64,000 nucleotides of DNA, from positions 124,001-188,000 of the forward strand of contig NZ_JAMTCF010000009.1 in the NCBI RefSeq assembly GCF_024171695.1, read 5' to 3'. The DNA is from Actinosynnema pretiosum (lineage in GTDB: Bacteria; Actinomycetota; Actinomycetes; Mycobacteriales; Pseudonocardiaceae). The notes beneath the pieces are model-generated. The model ran no database searches, was not told the DNA's origin, and saw only the letters and a list, made by a program, of their open reading frames with translations. Both the position numbers and the translations under genes were made by a program. Shown piece after piece: positions 34,056 through 42,211 of this stretch (positions are counted from its first letter, which is position 1; every line of letters starts with the position of its first letter).

Positions 34056-34355
34056 GTGGACGCGGGGGTCCTCCGCGCGCTGGTCGAGCTGGCGGAGCCC
34101 TCGGGCGCGGGGTGGGCGGTGCCGCTGAACCAGGAGGAGGTCGGCATGTACGTCCAGGTCTCCAAGGCGACGGTGCAGCGGACCGTGCGGAGGCTGCGCG
34201 GCGCGGGCCTCGTCGGCAAGACCGGCAGGGGCAGCCTGCCCGTCCCGTGCCTGCCGTGCTTGGCAGAGGCGCAAAAGTACGGGCAAGGCGTCAGGGGATG
34301 TCGAGGAGACAGGGGATGTGCTGTGAGGCTGCGCAGGGACACCGAGTACCGGTAG
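34056..34355 (+). CDS. Winged-helix DNA-binding protein, 5' end doubtful
   Basis: The product has 99 residues from GTG 34056. It contains a helix-turn-helix (PLNQEEVGMYVQVSKATVQRTVRRLR) of the Crp/MarR winged-helix kind, shown here by its ends, then a Gly-rich wing. The same frame is open and protein-like upstream from 33921, reading SDEYESRLFSGE just before the GTG, but has no start codon, whereas the ribosome site and ATG at 33964 lie in another frame. Either the gene begins at the GTG or it is a 5'-frameshifted remnant. It lies at the presumed right border of the island. Possible regulator of the next gene. Confidence 0.45.
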   Translation: MDAGVLRALVELAEPSGAGWAVPLNQEEVGMYVQVSKATVQRTVRRLRGAGLVGKTGRGSLPVPCLPCLAEAQKYGQGVRGCRGDRGCAVRLRRDTEYR

Positions 34356-34434
34356 CGAAGCTCAGAGTGAGGTCCACCGCCGTGATGCCCGACACCCTGC
34401 CTCCCCGCCCCTTCCCCTGGCGGTCAACCAGTCC

Positions 34435-35025
34435 GTGCTGCGCCTGGACGTGGTCGGTTCGAGTTCCGGCGGGCCGCACCGCCAGGCGCACCTCGACCGC
34501 GCGTTCCGGGAGGTGCTGGACATCGCCCTGGAGCGGGTGCGGTTCGACCGGCGCTACGAGCAGTTCCTGTGGTTCGAGCGCATCGACGGGGACAGCGCCA
34601 TCCTGTCCTTCGGCGCGTCCGTGCCCAAGGCGTTCGTGCTGGGGGATTTCGTGTTCCACGAGATCGCGATGGCGCTCGGCCACGTCAACCGCTCGGTCAA
34701 CGACGCCTACCGGCTCCGCCTGCGCATCGCGGTCGACGACGGCGAGGCGGTGGTCAACCACCCGCAGATCGCGGGCGAGCCGGTGGTCACCACGTCCAGG
34801 ATCATCGAGGCCGCCCCGTTCCGGGACGCCGTCGCCGAGGCGTCCGACCGGGACTTCGGGGTGATCGTGTCCGACCAGTTCCACAGCGAGGTCGTCCTGA
34901 GCGGTGACCAGGGGCTGGACCGGCTGCCCTTCCGGCGGGTCGACGTCGCGGTCAAGGCCTTCCGGGGTCACGCCTGGGTCCACGTCCCCGGTGGCTGTCA
35001 CTGCGCGCCACCGCTCCACCACTAA
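34435..35025 (+). CDS. Class III nucleotide-cyclase-like domain protein (probably degenerate)
   Basis: The product has 196 residues from GTG 34435. The pattern LDVVGSSSG...RIDGDSAILSF...LRLRIAVDDGEA...GEPVVTTSRIIEAAP...VIVSDQFHSEVV follows a cyclase homology domain, but the usual catalytic Asp of the first strand is the only clear metal ligand. Similar single-domain proteins are common in actinomycetes next to signalling or conflict genes; no activity is known to me. It stands 73 bases from the wHTH gene and directly before the EndoQ-UvrD gene, whose -10 element overlaps its stop. Start choice is tentative because no ribosome site is evident. Confidence 0.6.
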   Translation: MLRLDVVGSSSGGPHRQAHLDRAFREVLDIALERVRFDRRYEQFLWFERIDGDSAILSFGASVPKAFVLGDFVFHEIAMALGHVNRSVNDAYRLRLRIAVDDGEAVVNHPQIAGEPVVTTSRIIEAAPFRDAVAEASDRDFGVIVSDQFHSEVVLSGDQGLDRLPFRRVDVAVKAFRGHAWVHVPGGCHCAPPLHH

Positions 35026-35028
35026 GGT
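35023..35028 (+). promoter_or_regulatory. -10 element of a leaderless EndoQ-UvrD transcript
   Basis: TAAGGT contains the stop codon of the cyclase-like gene and ends 7 bases before GTG 35036. No ribosome site is present. Confidence 0.45.
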
Positions 35029-35035
35029 GTGCCCG

Positions 35036-38000
35036 GTGCGCTTCGTGGCCGATCTCCACATCCACTCGAAGTACTCGCGGGCGTGCAGCCGGGACTGCGA
35101 CCTCGAACACCTGACCTGGTGGGCGCGCCGCAAGGGCATCGCCCTCGTCGGCACCGGGGACTTCACCCACCCCGCCTGGTACGACCACCTCCGCGAGAAC
35201 CTCGTCGACGCCGAGCCCGGCCTCTTCCGGCTGCGCGACGACCTCGACCGCGAGATCGACCGGAAGCTGCCGCCCAGCCTCGCGGCCTCGCCCGTCAGGT
35301 TCACGCTCTCCGTCGAGATCTCCACCATCTACAAGCGCGGCGACCGCACCCGCAAGGTGCACCACCTCGTCTACATGCCCGACCTGGACGCCGCCGCCGA
35401 GTTCAACCGGCGCCTCGGGAAGATCGGCAACCTCGGGTCCGACGGGCGGCCCATCCTCGGGCTCGACTCGCGCGACCTGCTGGAGATCACCCTGGAGTGC
35501 GGCGGCTACCTCGTGCCCGCGCACCTGTGGACGCCCTGGTTCGCGGTGCTCGGGTCCAAGTCCGGGTTCGACGCGGTCGAGGACTGCTACGTCGACCTCG
35601 CCGACCACGTGTTCGCCGTCGAGACCGGGCTGTCCAGCGACCCCGAGATGAACTGGCGGATCTCCGGCCTGGACAAGTACCGGCTGGTCAGCAACTCCGA
35701 CGCGCACTCGCCGCCCATGCTCGGCCGCGAGGCCACCGTGTTCGACACCGAGCTCGACTACTTCGCGGTGCGCCGGGCGCTGGAGACCGGCGTCGGGCAC
35801 GCCGGGACGCTGGAGTTCTTCCCCGAGGAGGGCAAGTACCACGTCGACGGGCACCGCAAGTGCGACGTGCGCATGGAGCCCGCCGAGACCCGCGCGCACC
35901 GGGGGGTGTGCCCGGAGTGCGGCAAGCCGCTGACGGTGGGCGTGCTCAGCCGCGTCGAGGAGCTCGCCGACCGGCCGGAGGGGTTCCGGCCCGACGGGGT
36001 CGCGGGCTTCACCAGCCTCGTGCCGCTGCCCGAGATCGTCAGCGAGCTCCTGGGCACCGGTCCCAAGAGCAAGAAGGTCCTCGCCGAGGTCGACAAGCTC
36101 ACCGCCGCGTTCGGACCCGAGCTGCGCATCCTCCAGGACACCCCGCTCGCCGACCTGTCCAACCACTCCGAGCTGCTCGGCGAGGCGATCATCCGGCTGC
36201 GGCGCGGCGAGGTGGTGCGGGACGCCGGGTACGACGGCGAGTACGGCGTGATCAAGCTGTTCCAGCCGGGGGAGCTGGCCAAGAAGGTCGCCGCGCCCGC
36301 GCTGTTCGAGGACCTCGTCGCGACGCCCGAACCGGAGAAGCCCAAGGTCCGGCGCGCCCCCGCCGTCGAGGCGCCGACCGCCGCCGAGTCCGCCGCCGAA
36401 CCCGCCGTCGCGCCCGCGTCGGACCCGACCACCGGCCTGCTCTCCGGCCTCGACCCCGACCAGCGGGCCGCCGCGGGCGTCGAGGGCGGACCGCTGCTGA
36501 TCATCGCCGGGCCCGGCACCGGCAAGACCCGCACGCTCACCCACCGCCTCGCCCACCTGGTCGTGGAGCGCGGCGTGCCCGCCGAGCAGTGCCTGGCGAT
36601 CACGTTCACCCGCCGCGCCGCCGAGGAGATGACCGAGCGCATGGCCGCGCTCGCCCCCGCGCACGCGCCCGCGATGACGATCACCACCTTCCACGCCCTC
36701 GGCGTGCTGGTCCTGCGCGAGCAGCACGACCGGGTCGGCCTCAGCCGCTCCTTCGGCGTCGCCGACCCCGACCAGCAGCTCGCCGTCGCGCTCTCGGTCG
36801 CCGCCGACGAGAAGGCCGCCAAGGAGCTCCTGGCCACCGGCCACCCCGCCTACAAGGACGCCCTGCGCGCCCAGGACCTGGTCGACTTCGACGACCTGAT
36901 CACCCTGCCGCTGGCACTGCTGGAGGGTGACGCCGACCTGGCCGCCGCCTACCGCGACCGGTGGCGGTGGGTGTCGGTGGACGAGTACCAGGACGTCGAC
37001 GAGCAGCAGTACCGGCTGCTGCGCCAGCTCGCCCCCTCGGACGGCAACCTCACCGCCATCGGCGACCCCGACCAGGCGATCTACCGCTTCCGGGGCGCGG
37101 ACGTCGGGTTCTTCCTGCGGTTCCGGGAGGACTTCCCGACCGCCCGCACCGCCCACCTCACCCGCAACTACCGCTCCAGCGCGCCCGTCGTCACCGGCGC
37201 GCTCCAGGTGGTCGCGCCGACCACGCTGGTCCCCGGCCGGGAGCTGCGGCCGTTCGGCGACCACGGCGACGCGCTGATCGGCGTGCACCACGCGGGCAGC
37301 GAGCAGGCCGAGGCGGTGTTCGTGTCGCGGACCATCGAGCAGGTGCTCGGCGGGGCCACGTTCCACGCCTTCGACAGCGGGCGGGTCGACTCGGACGGGA
37401 CCCAGGACCTCGGGTTCTCCGACTTCGCCGTGCTCTACCGCACCGACCGGCAGTCGCGGGCCGTCGTGGACGCGCTGACCGCGTCCGGGATGCCGTTCCA
37501 GAAGCGCTCGCACGACCGGCTCGCCGACCGGCCCGGCGTGGAGCGGATCGTGCGGGAGCTGCGGTTCGCCGCCGGGGAGAGCGTGCTGGACCGGGTGCGC
37601 GCGGTCGCCGGGGAGGACCACACCGCCTACGAGCTGCTCAAGCCGCTGGCGGGGGAGTGCGGGGCGGACTTCGAGCGGTTCCACACCGAGCTGGCGCTGG
37701 GCGTCGAGGTCGACACCTGGGACCCCAGGGCGGACCGGATCTCGCTGCTGACGCTGCACGCCTCCAAGGGGCTGGAGTTCCCGGTGGTGTTCGTCGTGGG
37801 CTGCGAGGACGGGCTGCTGCCGCTGCGCTGGCCGGGCGCCGACCCGGTGCCGGACGAGGTCGCTGAGGAGCGGCGGCTGCTGTTCGTCGGCATGACCCGC
37901 GCCCAGCGGCACCTGTTCCTCAGTCACTCGACCGGGCGACCCAGGTCGCCGTTCCTGAACCAGCTCGACGGGGTGTTCGAGCAGGTCGGGGACGTGCGAC

Positions 38001-38041
38001 CGGCCCGGAAGAAGAAGGAGACGCAGTTCAGCCTGTTCTAG
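35036..38041 (+). CDS. Endonuclease Q-like PHP nuclease fused to a UvrD/PcrA-type helicase
   Basis: The product has 1001 residues. Residues 1 to about 430 are an EndoQ-type PHP domain: DLHIHSKYS at 6-14, GTGDFTHP, VEISTIYKRG, AHLWTPWF, SNSDAHSP (D222, H224), FFPEEGKYHVDGH and a zinc knuckle C292PEC295. After an Ala/Pro/Glu linker (about 445-470) comes an SF1 helicase: Walker A GPGTGKT with K497, DEYQDVD, GDPDQAIYRFRG, LTRNYRSS and LTLHASKGLEF. EndoQ nicks 5' of deaminated bases such as uracil and hypoxanthine. Fusion to a 3'-5' helicase suggests a single-polypeptide incision and unwinding repair machine. It is intact by length and motifs. Confidence 0.88.
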   Translation: MRFVADLHIHSKYSRACSRDCDLEHLTWWARRKGIALVGTGDFTHPAWYDHLRENLVDAEPGLFRLRDDLDREIDRKLPPSLAASPVRFTLSVEISTIYKRGDRTRKVHHLVYMPDLDAAAEFNRRLGKIGNLGSDGRPILGLDSRDLLEITLECGGYLVPAHLWTPWFAVLGSKSGFDAVEDCYVDLADHVFAVETGLSSDPEMNWRISGLDKYRLVSNSDAHSPPMLGREATVFDTELDYFAVRRALETGVGHAGTLEFFPEEGKYHVDGHRKCDVRMEPAETRAHRGVCPECGKPLTVGVLSRVEELADRPEGFRPDGVAGFTSLVPLPEIVSELLGTGPKSKKVLAEVDKLTAAFGPELRILQDTPLADLSNHSELLGEAIIRLRRGEVVRDAGYDGEYGVIKLFQPGELAKKVAAPALFEDLVATPEPEKPKVRRAPAVEAPTAAESAAEPAVAPASDPTTGLLSGLDPDQRAAAGVEGGPLLIIAGPGTGKTRTLTHRLAHLVVERGVPAEQCLAITFTRRAAEEMTERMAALAPAHAPAMTITTFHALGVLVLREQHDRVGLSRSFGVADPDQQLAVALSVAADEKAAKELLATGHPAYKDALRAQDLVDFDDLITLPLALLEGDADLAAAYRDRWRWVSVDEYQDVDEQQYRLLRQLAPSDGNLTAIGDPDQAIYRFRGADVGFFLRFREDFPTARTAHLTRNYRSSAPVVTGALQVVAPTTLVPGRELRPFGDHGDALIGVHHAGSEQAEAVFVSRTIEQVLGGATFHAFDSGRVDSDGTQDLGFSDFAVLYRTDRQSRAVVDALTASGMPFQKRSHDRLADRPGVERIVRELRFAAGESVLDRVRAVAGEDHTAYELLKPLAGECGADFERFHTELALGVEVDTWDPRADRISLLTLHASKGLEFPVVFVVGCEDGLLPLRWPGADPVPDEVAEERRLLFVGMTRAQRHLFLSHSTGRPRSPFLNQLDGVFEQVGDVRPARKKKETQFSLF

Positions 38042-38113
38042 GGGCGCTCCGGGGTGTTCCAGGGCGTTCCAGGGCCGCCGGAATTGTCGGACCTGCCCGC
38101 TAGCGTTCGTGAC

Positions 38114-38284
38114 GTGGAGCACACCGCTGATCCGACGTCCCGCCGCACGCGCCCCGCCGACTTCGCCGGGAGTGCGGGCGCTCCCCGCGTCCGGGGGCGT
38201 CCGGCGCGCGTCCACCGGTGTGGGAATCGCGGGGGCGGGGCGGCGGATGCGCCCGTGGGCGGGCGGTCCTCACCCGTACCCTGA
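38114..38284 (+). CDS. Possible small leaderless reading frame upstream of the kinase
   Basis: 56 codons from GTG 38114, which lies 7 bases after a -10-like TAGCGT (38101-38106). The composition (Arg/Gly/Pro-rich) is that expected of any GC-rich frame, so it may only mark the kinase promoter with a 200-base leader. Nothing else is recognisable in 38042-38314. Confidence 0.2.
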   Translation: MEHTADPTSRRTRPADFAGSAGAPRVRGRPARVHRCGNRGGGAADAPVGGRSSPVP

Positions 38285-38314
38285 GAGGCGACTAGAAGGG
38301 GTGGGTGGTGAGGC

Positions 38315-40438
38315 GTGGATCTGGCCAAGTCAGTGCTGCTGTGGCTGCACGGCTGGTCCGTCGAGCTGTGCCCCGGTGACTGGGCGTTGACCACCACGGC
38401 CTTCGGCGCGCTGATCGGGGCGCTGCCGACGATCGCCTCGCTGCTGGCGATCGTGATCCGGCGGGTCGTGGGCAACTCGTACGGCCCGGTGACCGGCGGC
38501 CTGTTCGCCGTGCTCGGCGTGACCAGCACGCTGGTGCTGCCGTGGGTGATGTTCTCCGCGACGGTCAAGCTCCTCGGCAGCCGCGCGCTGCCCGGTTCCG
38601 AGACCCTCGACGACCGGCCCTGCGGCGCGTTCACGCAGCAGGAGTACCTGCTCGACGGGCCGTCGATCGCCAAGTCCTTCACGGACGGCAACCTGATGTA
38701 CGTCATCGCGGGCGGGACCGCCGCGGTGCTCGCGCTGCTGTGCCTGCTGGTCGTGATGCTCCAGGCCGGTTCGACGTTCCGGCTCGGCCCGAGCTGGCCG
38801 CGCAAGGTGTTCTGGGTGCCGTTCATGGTGCTCCTCGTGGCCACCTCGGCACTGCCCGTGGCGCTGATGGCGCACCTGTACGCGGGGTTCTTCCCGGTTG
38901 CGCTGATCGGGTCAATCGTGGTGCGGATTTTCGGGTTGACTACGGCCATGCTGAACCGCCCAGGCCGTGATCGCGGCAACTCCGCGCCCCCGCAGCCGCA
39001 GGTGGCGCAGCCACCGGCGCACCAGACCCCGGTCGAGCGCAAGAAGCCCGCGCTGCCGCAGAGCTCGGCGCAGAGCTCGCCGCCGCCGTACCAGCCCGCC
39101 GGGTCGGAGAGCTCGGGACCGCACCAGAAGCCCCCGCCCTACCAGCCCGCGCCCTACGCGGCCGTGCCGCAGCGGCAGCAGTCCTCGACGTTCCCCCCGC
39201 AGCAGTCGGCCCAGCAGTCGGCGGCGCACCAGCCGTCCGCGCAGGCCAGGCAGTACCCGCCGACGCGCGTCGCCGACCTCGGCCAGGTCAGCGGGCCGAA
39301 CGCGACCCGCGTGGGACCGCCGCCCTTCGACCACTCGGGCCAGGGGCCCGCCGTGCCGCAGGGGCCGAACCAGACCAGGATGGACGTCCCGCAGGGGGCG
39401 CGGGGCCCGAACCCGACCCGCGTCGAGCCGCTGCCGCTGTGGGCGACCGACGAGCCGACCGCCGTCGACCAGGCGCGCCTCGACGGGCCCGCGCGGCTCG
39501 CCGACACGCCCGGTCCGCTGCCGTTCGGCGCGGGCGCGGCGAGCGCGTCCATGCCCGCCGCCCCCCAGAAGGGCAAGGTGTGGAACCCGGCCAGCGGGCG
39601 GTTCCGGCGGGTCAAGCAGCTCGGCAGCGGTGGGTTCGGCACGGTGTGGCTGGCCGTCGACACCCAGCTCGACCGGACGGTCGCGGTCAAGCTCGCGCAC
39701 GCCCCGGACAACGACACCGAGCAGCGGATGCTGCGGGAGGCCCGCGCGCTCGCCGCGCTGCGGCATCCGAACTGCGTGCGCGTGTTCGACATCGTGCAGG
39801 ACCCGGACGGCCTGGCGATCGTCATGGAGTACATCGACGGCCAGGCGCTGTCCGACGTCGTGCAGAACGACGGGTTCCTCACCGACGTCCTCGCCGCCCG
39901 GCTGTGGATCAACATGGCCGACGCGCTGGCCGCCGCGCACGAGAAGGGCGTGCTGCACCGCGACGTGAAGCCGTCCAACGTCATCGTCGACGGCGAGGGC
40001 ACCGCGCACCTGATCGACTTCGGCATCGCGCGGTCCAAGGGCGACAGCACGCTCACCGCGACCGGGATGATGGTCGGCACGCCGGACTTCCTCGCGCCGG
40101 AGACCGCGCGCGGTGACGCGGCCACGCCCGCGTCCGACGCCTGGCAGCTCGCCGCGACGGTCAGCTACGCGCTCACCGGCCAGCCGCCGCGCGGCACGCG
40201 GGAGAACCCGATCTCGTCGCTGATGGCGGCGGCGCAGGGCGAGCCGTGCGTGAAGCTGCCCCACCAGAGCACCCACCTGCGGCTGCTGACGGCCGCGCTG
40301 GACGCCGACCCGGCCCGACGCCCCACGCTCGCGGCCATCCGGTCCGAGCTGGGCTCGTGGCTGATGCGGGCGGGCGTGAGCAAGGAGGGCCCGGTGACCC
40401 AGATGATGAGCAAGCCGGACCCGCGGCAACATTCCTAG
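38315..40438 (+). CDS. Membrane serine/threonine protein kinase with C-terminal kinase domain
   Basis: The product has 707 residues. The N-terminal 210 residues hold about four transmembrane helices. A Pro/Gln/Ser-rich linker (about 215-420) follows, then the kinase domain (about 427-690): glycine loop LGSGGFGTVW, K459 in VAVKLAH, catalytic D550 in HRDVKPSN, DFG in LIDFGIARSKG and APE in LAPETARGD. Most actinobacterial Ser/Thr kinases have the kinase domain first and one membrane helix after it, so this order is reversed. The last codons and stop are provided by the first copy of the hairpin repeat (CATTCCTAG). Targets are unknown. Confidence 0.88.
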   Translation: MDLAKSVLLWLHGWSVELCPGDWALTTTAFGALIGALPTIASLLAIVIRRVVGNSYGPVTGGLFAVLGVTSTLVLPWVMFSATVKLLGSRALPGSETLDDRPCGAFTQQEYLLDGPSIAKSFTDGNLMYVIAGGTAAVLALLCLLVVMLQAGSTFRLGPSWPRKVFWVPFMVLLVATSALPVALMAHLYAGFFPVALIGSIVVRIFGLTTAMLNRPGRDRGNSAPPQPQVAQPPAHQTPVERKKPALPQSSAQSSPPPYQPAGSESSGPHQKPPPYQPAPYAAVPQRQQSSTFPPQQSAQQSAAHQPSAQARQYPPTRVADLGQVSGPNATRVGPPPFDHSGQGPAVPQGPNQTRMDVPQGARGPNPTRVEPLPLWATDEPTAVDQARLDGPARLADTPGPLPFGAGAASASMPAAPQKGKVWNPASGRFRRVKQLGSGGFGTVWLAVDTQLDRTVAVKLAHAPDNDTEQRMLREARALAALRHPNCVRVFDIVQDPDGLAIVMEYIDGQALSDVVQNDGFLTDVLAARLWINMADALAAAHEKGVLHRDVKPSNVIVDGEGTAHLIDFGIARSKGDSTLTATGMMVGTPDFLAPETARGDAATPASDAWQLAATVSYALTGQPPRGTRENPISSLMAAAQGEPCVKLPHQSTHLRLLTAALDADPARRPTLAAIRSELGSWLMRAGVSKEGPVTQMMSKPDPRQHS

Positions 40439-40600
40439 AAGCGGAGCTGTGACACTCCTAGAAGCGGAGGCCTGACCGCGCACGGGGAAAAGCGTCCCGT
40501 GCGCGGTCACCGCTCCGCTTCAGCACTTCTAGAAGCGGAGGCCTGACCGCGCACGGGGAAAAGCACCTCGTGCGCGGTCACCGCTCCGCTTCAGCACTTC
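40430..40600. repeat. Hairpin repeat array A: two full units and partial copies
   Basis: Full 61-base units lie at 40461-40521 and 40532-40592 (period 71). Each has outer arms GAAGCGGAG/CTCCGCTTC and a 14-base inner stem (TGACCGCGCACGGG pairing with its complement) capped by GAAAAGC. A truncated copy (40430-40458) overlaps the kinase stop, and another fragment follows at 40593. The array separates the convergent kinase and pmt genes, so it may terminate both. The same family occurs at 49400-49612. Confidence 0.85.
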
Positions 40601-40615
40601 TGGCGGCCGTCGTGG

Positions 40616-42187
40616 TCACCGCCAGCTGGGGAGCCAGCGCTGGGCGTCCCAGATCTCCGGGGTGATCGGGTTCCCGTTGAGGATCGGCCACAGCCACACG
40701 AAGTTCGCCACGACCAGGCCCACGTACAGCGACACCACCAGCAGCCCGGTGCCCCGGCGCTCCAGGCCCGCGCGGGCCGAGCCGAGGACGTCGCCCAGGC
40801 ACAGCACGATGCCCAGCACCAGGAACGGCGCCATCGGGGTCACGTAGAAGAAGTACATCTGCCGGTCCACGTTCGTGAACCACGGCAGGAAACCGGCGCC
40901 GTAGCCGACCAGGACGGCCGCGTAGCGCCAGTCCAGCTTGGCGATCGCCTTCCACAGCGACCACGCCAGCACCGGGAACGCCAGCCACCACATCGCGGGC
41001 GTGCCGATCAGCATGATCGCGCCGACGCAGCTGCTCTGCCCGCAGCCCTGCACCGCGCCCTCGAAGTAGTAGAGCATCGGCCGCAGCCCCATCGGCCACG
41101 TCCACGGCTTCGACTCCCACGGGTGCTTGTTCGTCTCCGACGTCACCAGGTTCGTGTGGAACTCCAGCACGTTGCTGCTGTAGTACCAGAGCGCGCGCAG
41201 CGGGTCCGGGACCCAGCTGTCGCCAGTGACCTTGCCGCCGACCACGTGCCGGTCGATGGCGGTCTCGCTGCCGAACCAGGCCCACCACGTCGACAGGTAC
41301 ACCAGCAGCGCCACGGCGACCAGCGCGAACAGCGACGGCAGCACGTCGCGGACGATCGCGCCCGCCCACGGCCTGCGCACCCCCGCCGCGCGGCGCGCGC
41401 CCACGCACCAGAACACCGACAGCAGGCCGAACGCCATGATGAACCACAGGCCCGACCACTTGATCGAGCAGGCCAGGCCCAGCGACACGCCCGCGCCGAA
41501 CCGCCACCAGCGGAACCCGAGCGTCGGCCCGAACGGCGAGTGGGCCGCCCAACCGCCCGCCACCGCCTCGCCGAGCCGCCGCCGCACCTGCTCGCGGTCC
41601 ACCACCAGGCAGCCGAACGCGGCCAGCACGAACAGCGCCATGAAGATGTCCAGCATCCCCATGCGGGACTGCACGTGGCTCACGCCGTCCGCGATCAGCA
41701 GCACGCCCGCGATGGCCGCCAGCAGGTCGGAGCGGGTGAGCCTGCGGGCGATCCGCACGATCATCAGCACCATGAGCGTGCCCGCGACCGCGGAGGAGAA
41801 CCGCCAGCCGAAGCCGTCGTAGCCGAACAGCCACTCGCCGATCGCGATCAGCTGCTTGCCCAGCGGCGGGTGCACCACCAGCTCGTAGCCGGGGTTGTCC
41901 TCGTAGCCGCCGTTGCGCAGCGCCTGCGAGGCCTGCGGGACGTAGTGCTTCTCGTCGAAGATCGGGGTGCCCTTGTCGGTCGGGAACCCGAGGTTCCAGA
42001 ACCGCACCACCCCGCCGACCAGCGCGAGCGAGAGCGCGACCAGCCAGCCGCGCAGCCGGTCGGCCTGGGGGCCGGGGTCGAGCATCCGGGCCCGCTCCCG
42101 GCGGTCGCTACCCGGCGGAGGCGAGGTCGGCGGGAGCTCGCCGACGTTCACCACGTCGTCTGCGGACTGCGGTGCGCTCAGGGTCAC
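40616..42187 (-). CDS. pmt: Dolichyl-phosphate-mannose-protein mannosyltransferase
   Basis: The product has 523 residues of the GT39 family with about 10-11 transmembrane helices. It transfers mannose from polyprenyl-phosphate-mannose to exported proteins at the outer face of the membrane. The first extracytoplasmic loop carries the catalytic pair D78-E79 in FDEKHYVPQ, and the C-terminal part has FVWLWPIL. Family length is about 520. The GTG at 42187 lies 7 bases after the minus-strand -10 element TACGAT. Divergent from rsmI, as Rv1002c and Rv1003 are in M. tuberculosis. Confidence 0.93.
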   Translation of the reverse strand: MTLSAPQSADDVVNVGELPPTSPPPGSDRRERARMLDPGPQADRLRGWLVALSLALVGGVVRFWNLGFPTDKGTPIFDEKHYVPQASQALRNGGYEDNPGYELVVHPPLGKQLIAIGEWLFGYDGFGWRFSSAVAGTLMVLMIVRIARRLTRSDLLAAIAGVLLIADGVSHVQSRMGMLDIFMALFVLAAFGCLVVDREQVRRRLGEAVAGGWAAHSPFGPTLGFRWWRFGAGVSLGLACSIKWSGLWFIMAFGLLSVFWCVGARRAAGVRRPWAGAIVRDVLPSLFALVAVALLVYLSTWWAWFGSETAIDRHVVGGKVTGDSWVPDPLRALWYYSSNVLEFHTNLVTSETNKHPWESKPWTWPMGLRPMLYYFEGAVQGCGQSSCVGAIMLIGTPAMWWLAFPVLAWSLWKAIAKLDWRYAAVLVGYGAGFLPWFTNVDRQMYFFYVTPMAPFLVLGIVLCLGDVLGSARAGLERRGTGLLVVSLYVGLVVANFVWLWPILNGNPITPEIWDAQRWLPSWR

Positions 42188-42194
42188 GGCCCCG

Positions 42195-42204
42195 ATCGTA
42201 GGGT
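42195..42204. promoter_or_regulatory. Overlapping divergent -10 elements of pmt and rsmI
   Basis: In ATCGTAGGGT the minus strand reads TACGAT (42200 to 42195), 7 bases before the pmt GTG, and the plus strand reads TAGGGT (42199-42204), 7 bases before the rsmI GTG. The two hexamers share the TA step, so the promoters cannot be melted independently and both transcripts would be leaderless. Confidence 0.55.
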
Positions 42205-42211
42205 GAGCGGC

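Noticed and set aside
34952..38215. 1087-codon open frame antisense to the EndoQ-UvrD gene
   Set aside because: Composition is Gly/Val/Arg/Leu-rich without domain motifs; it results from the GC-rich third positions of the real gene.
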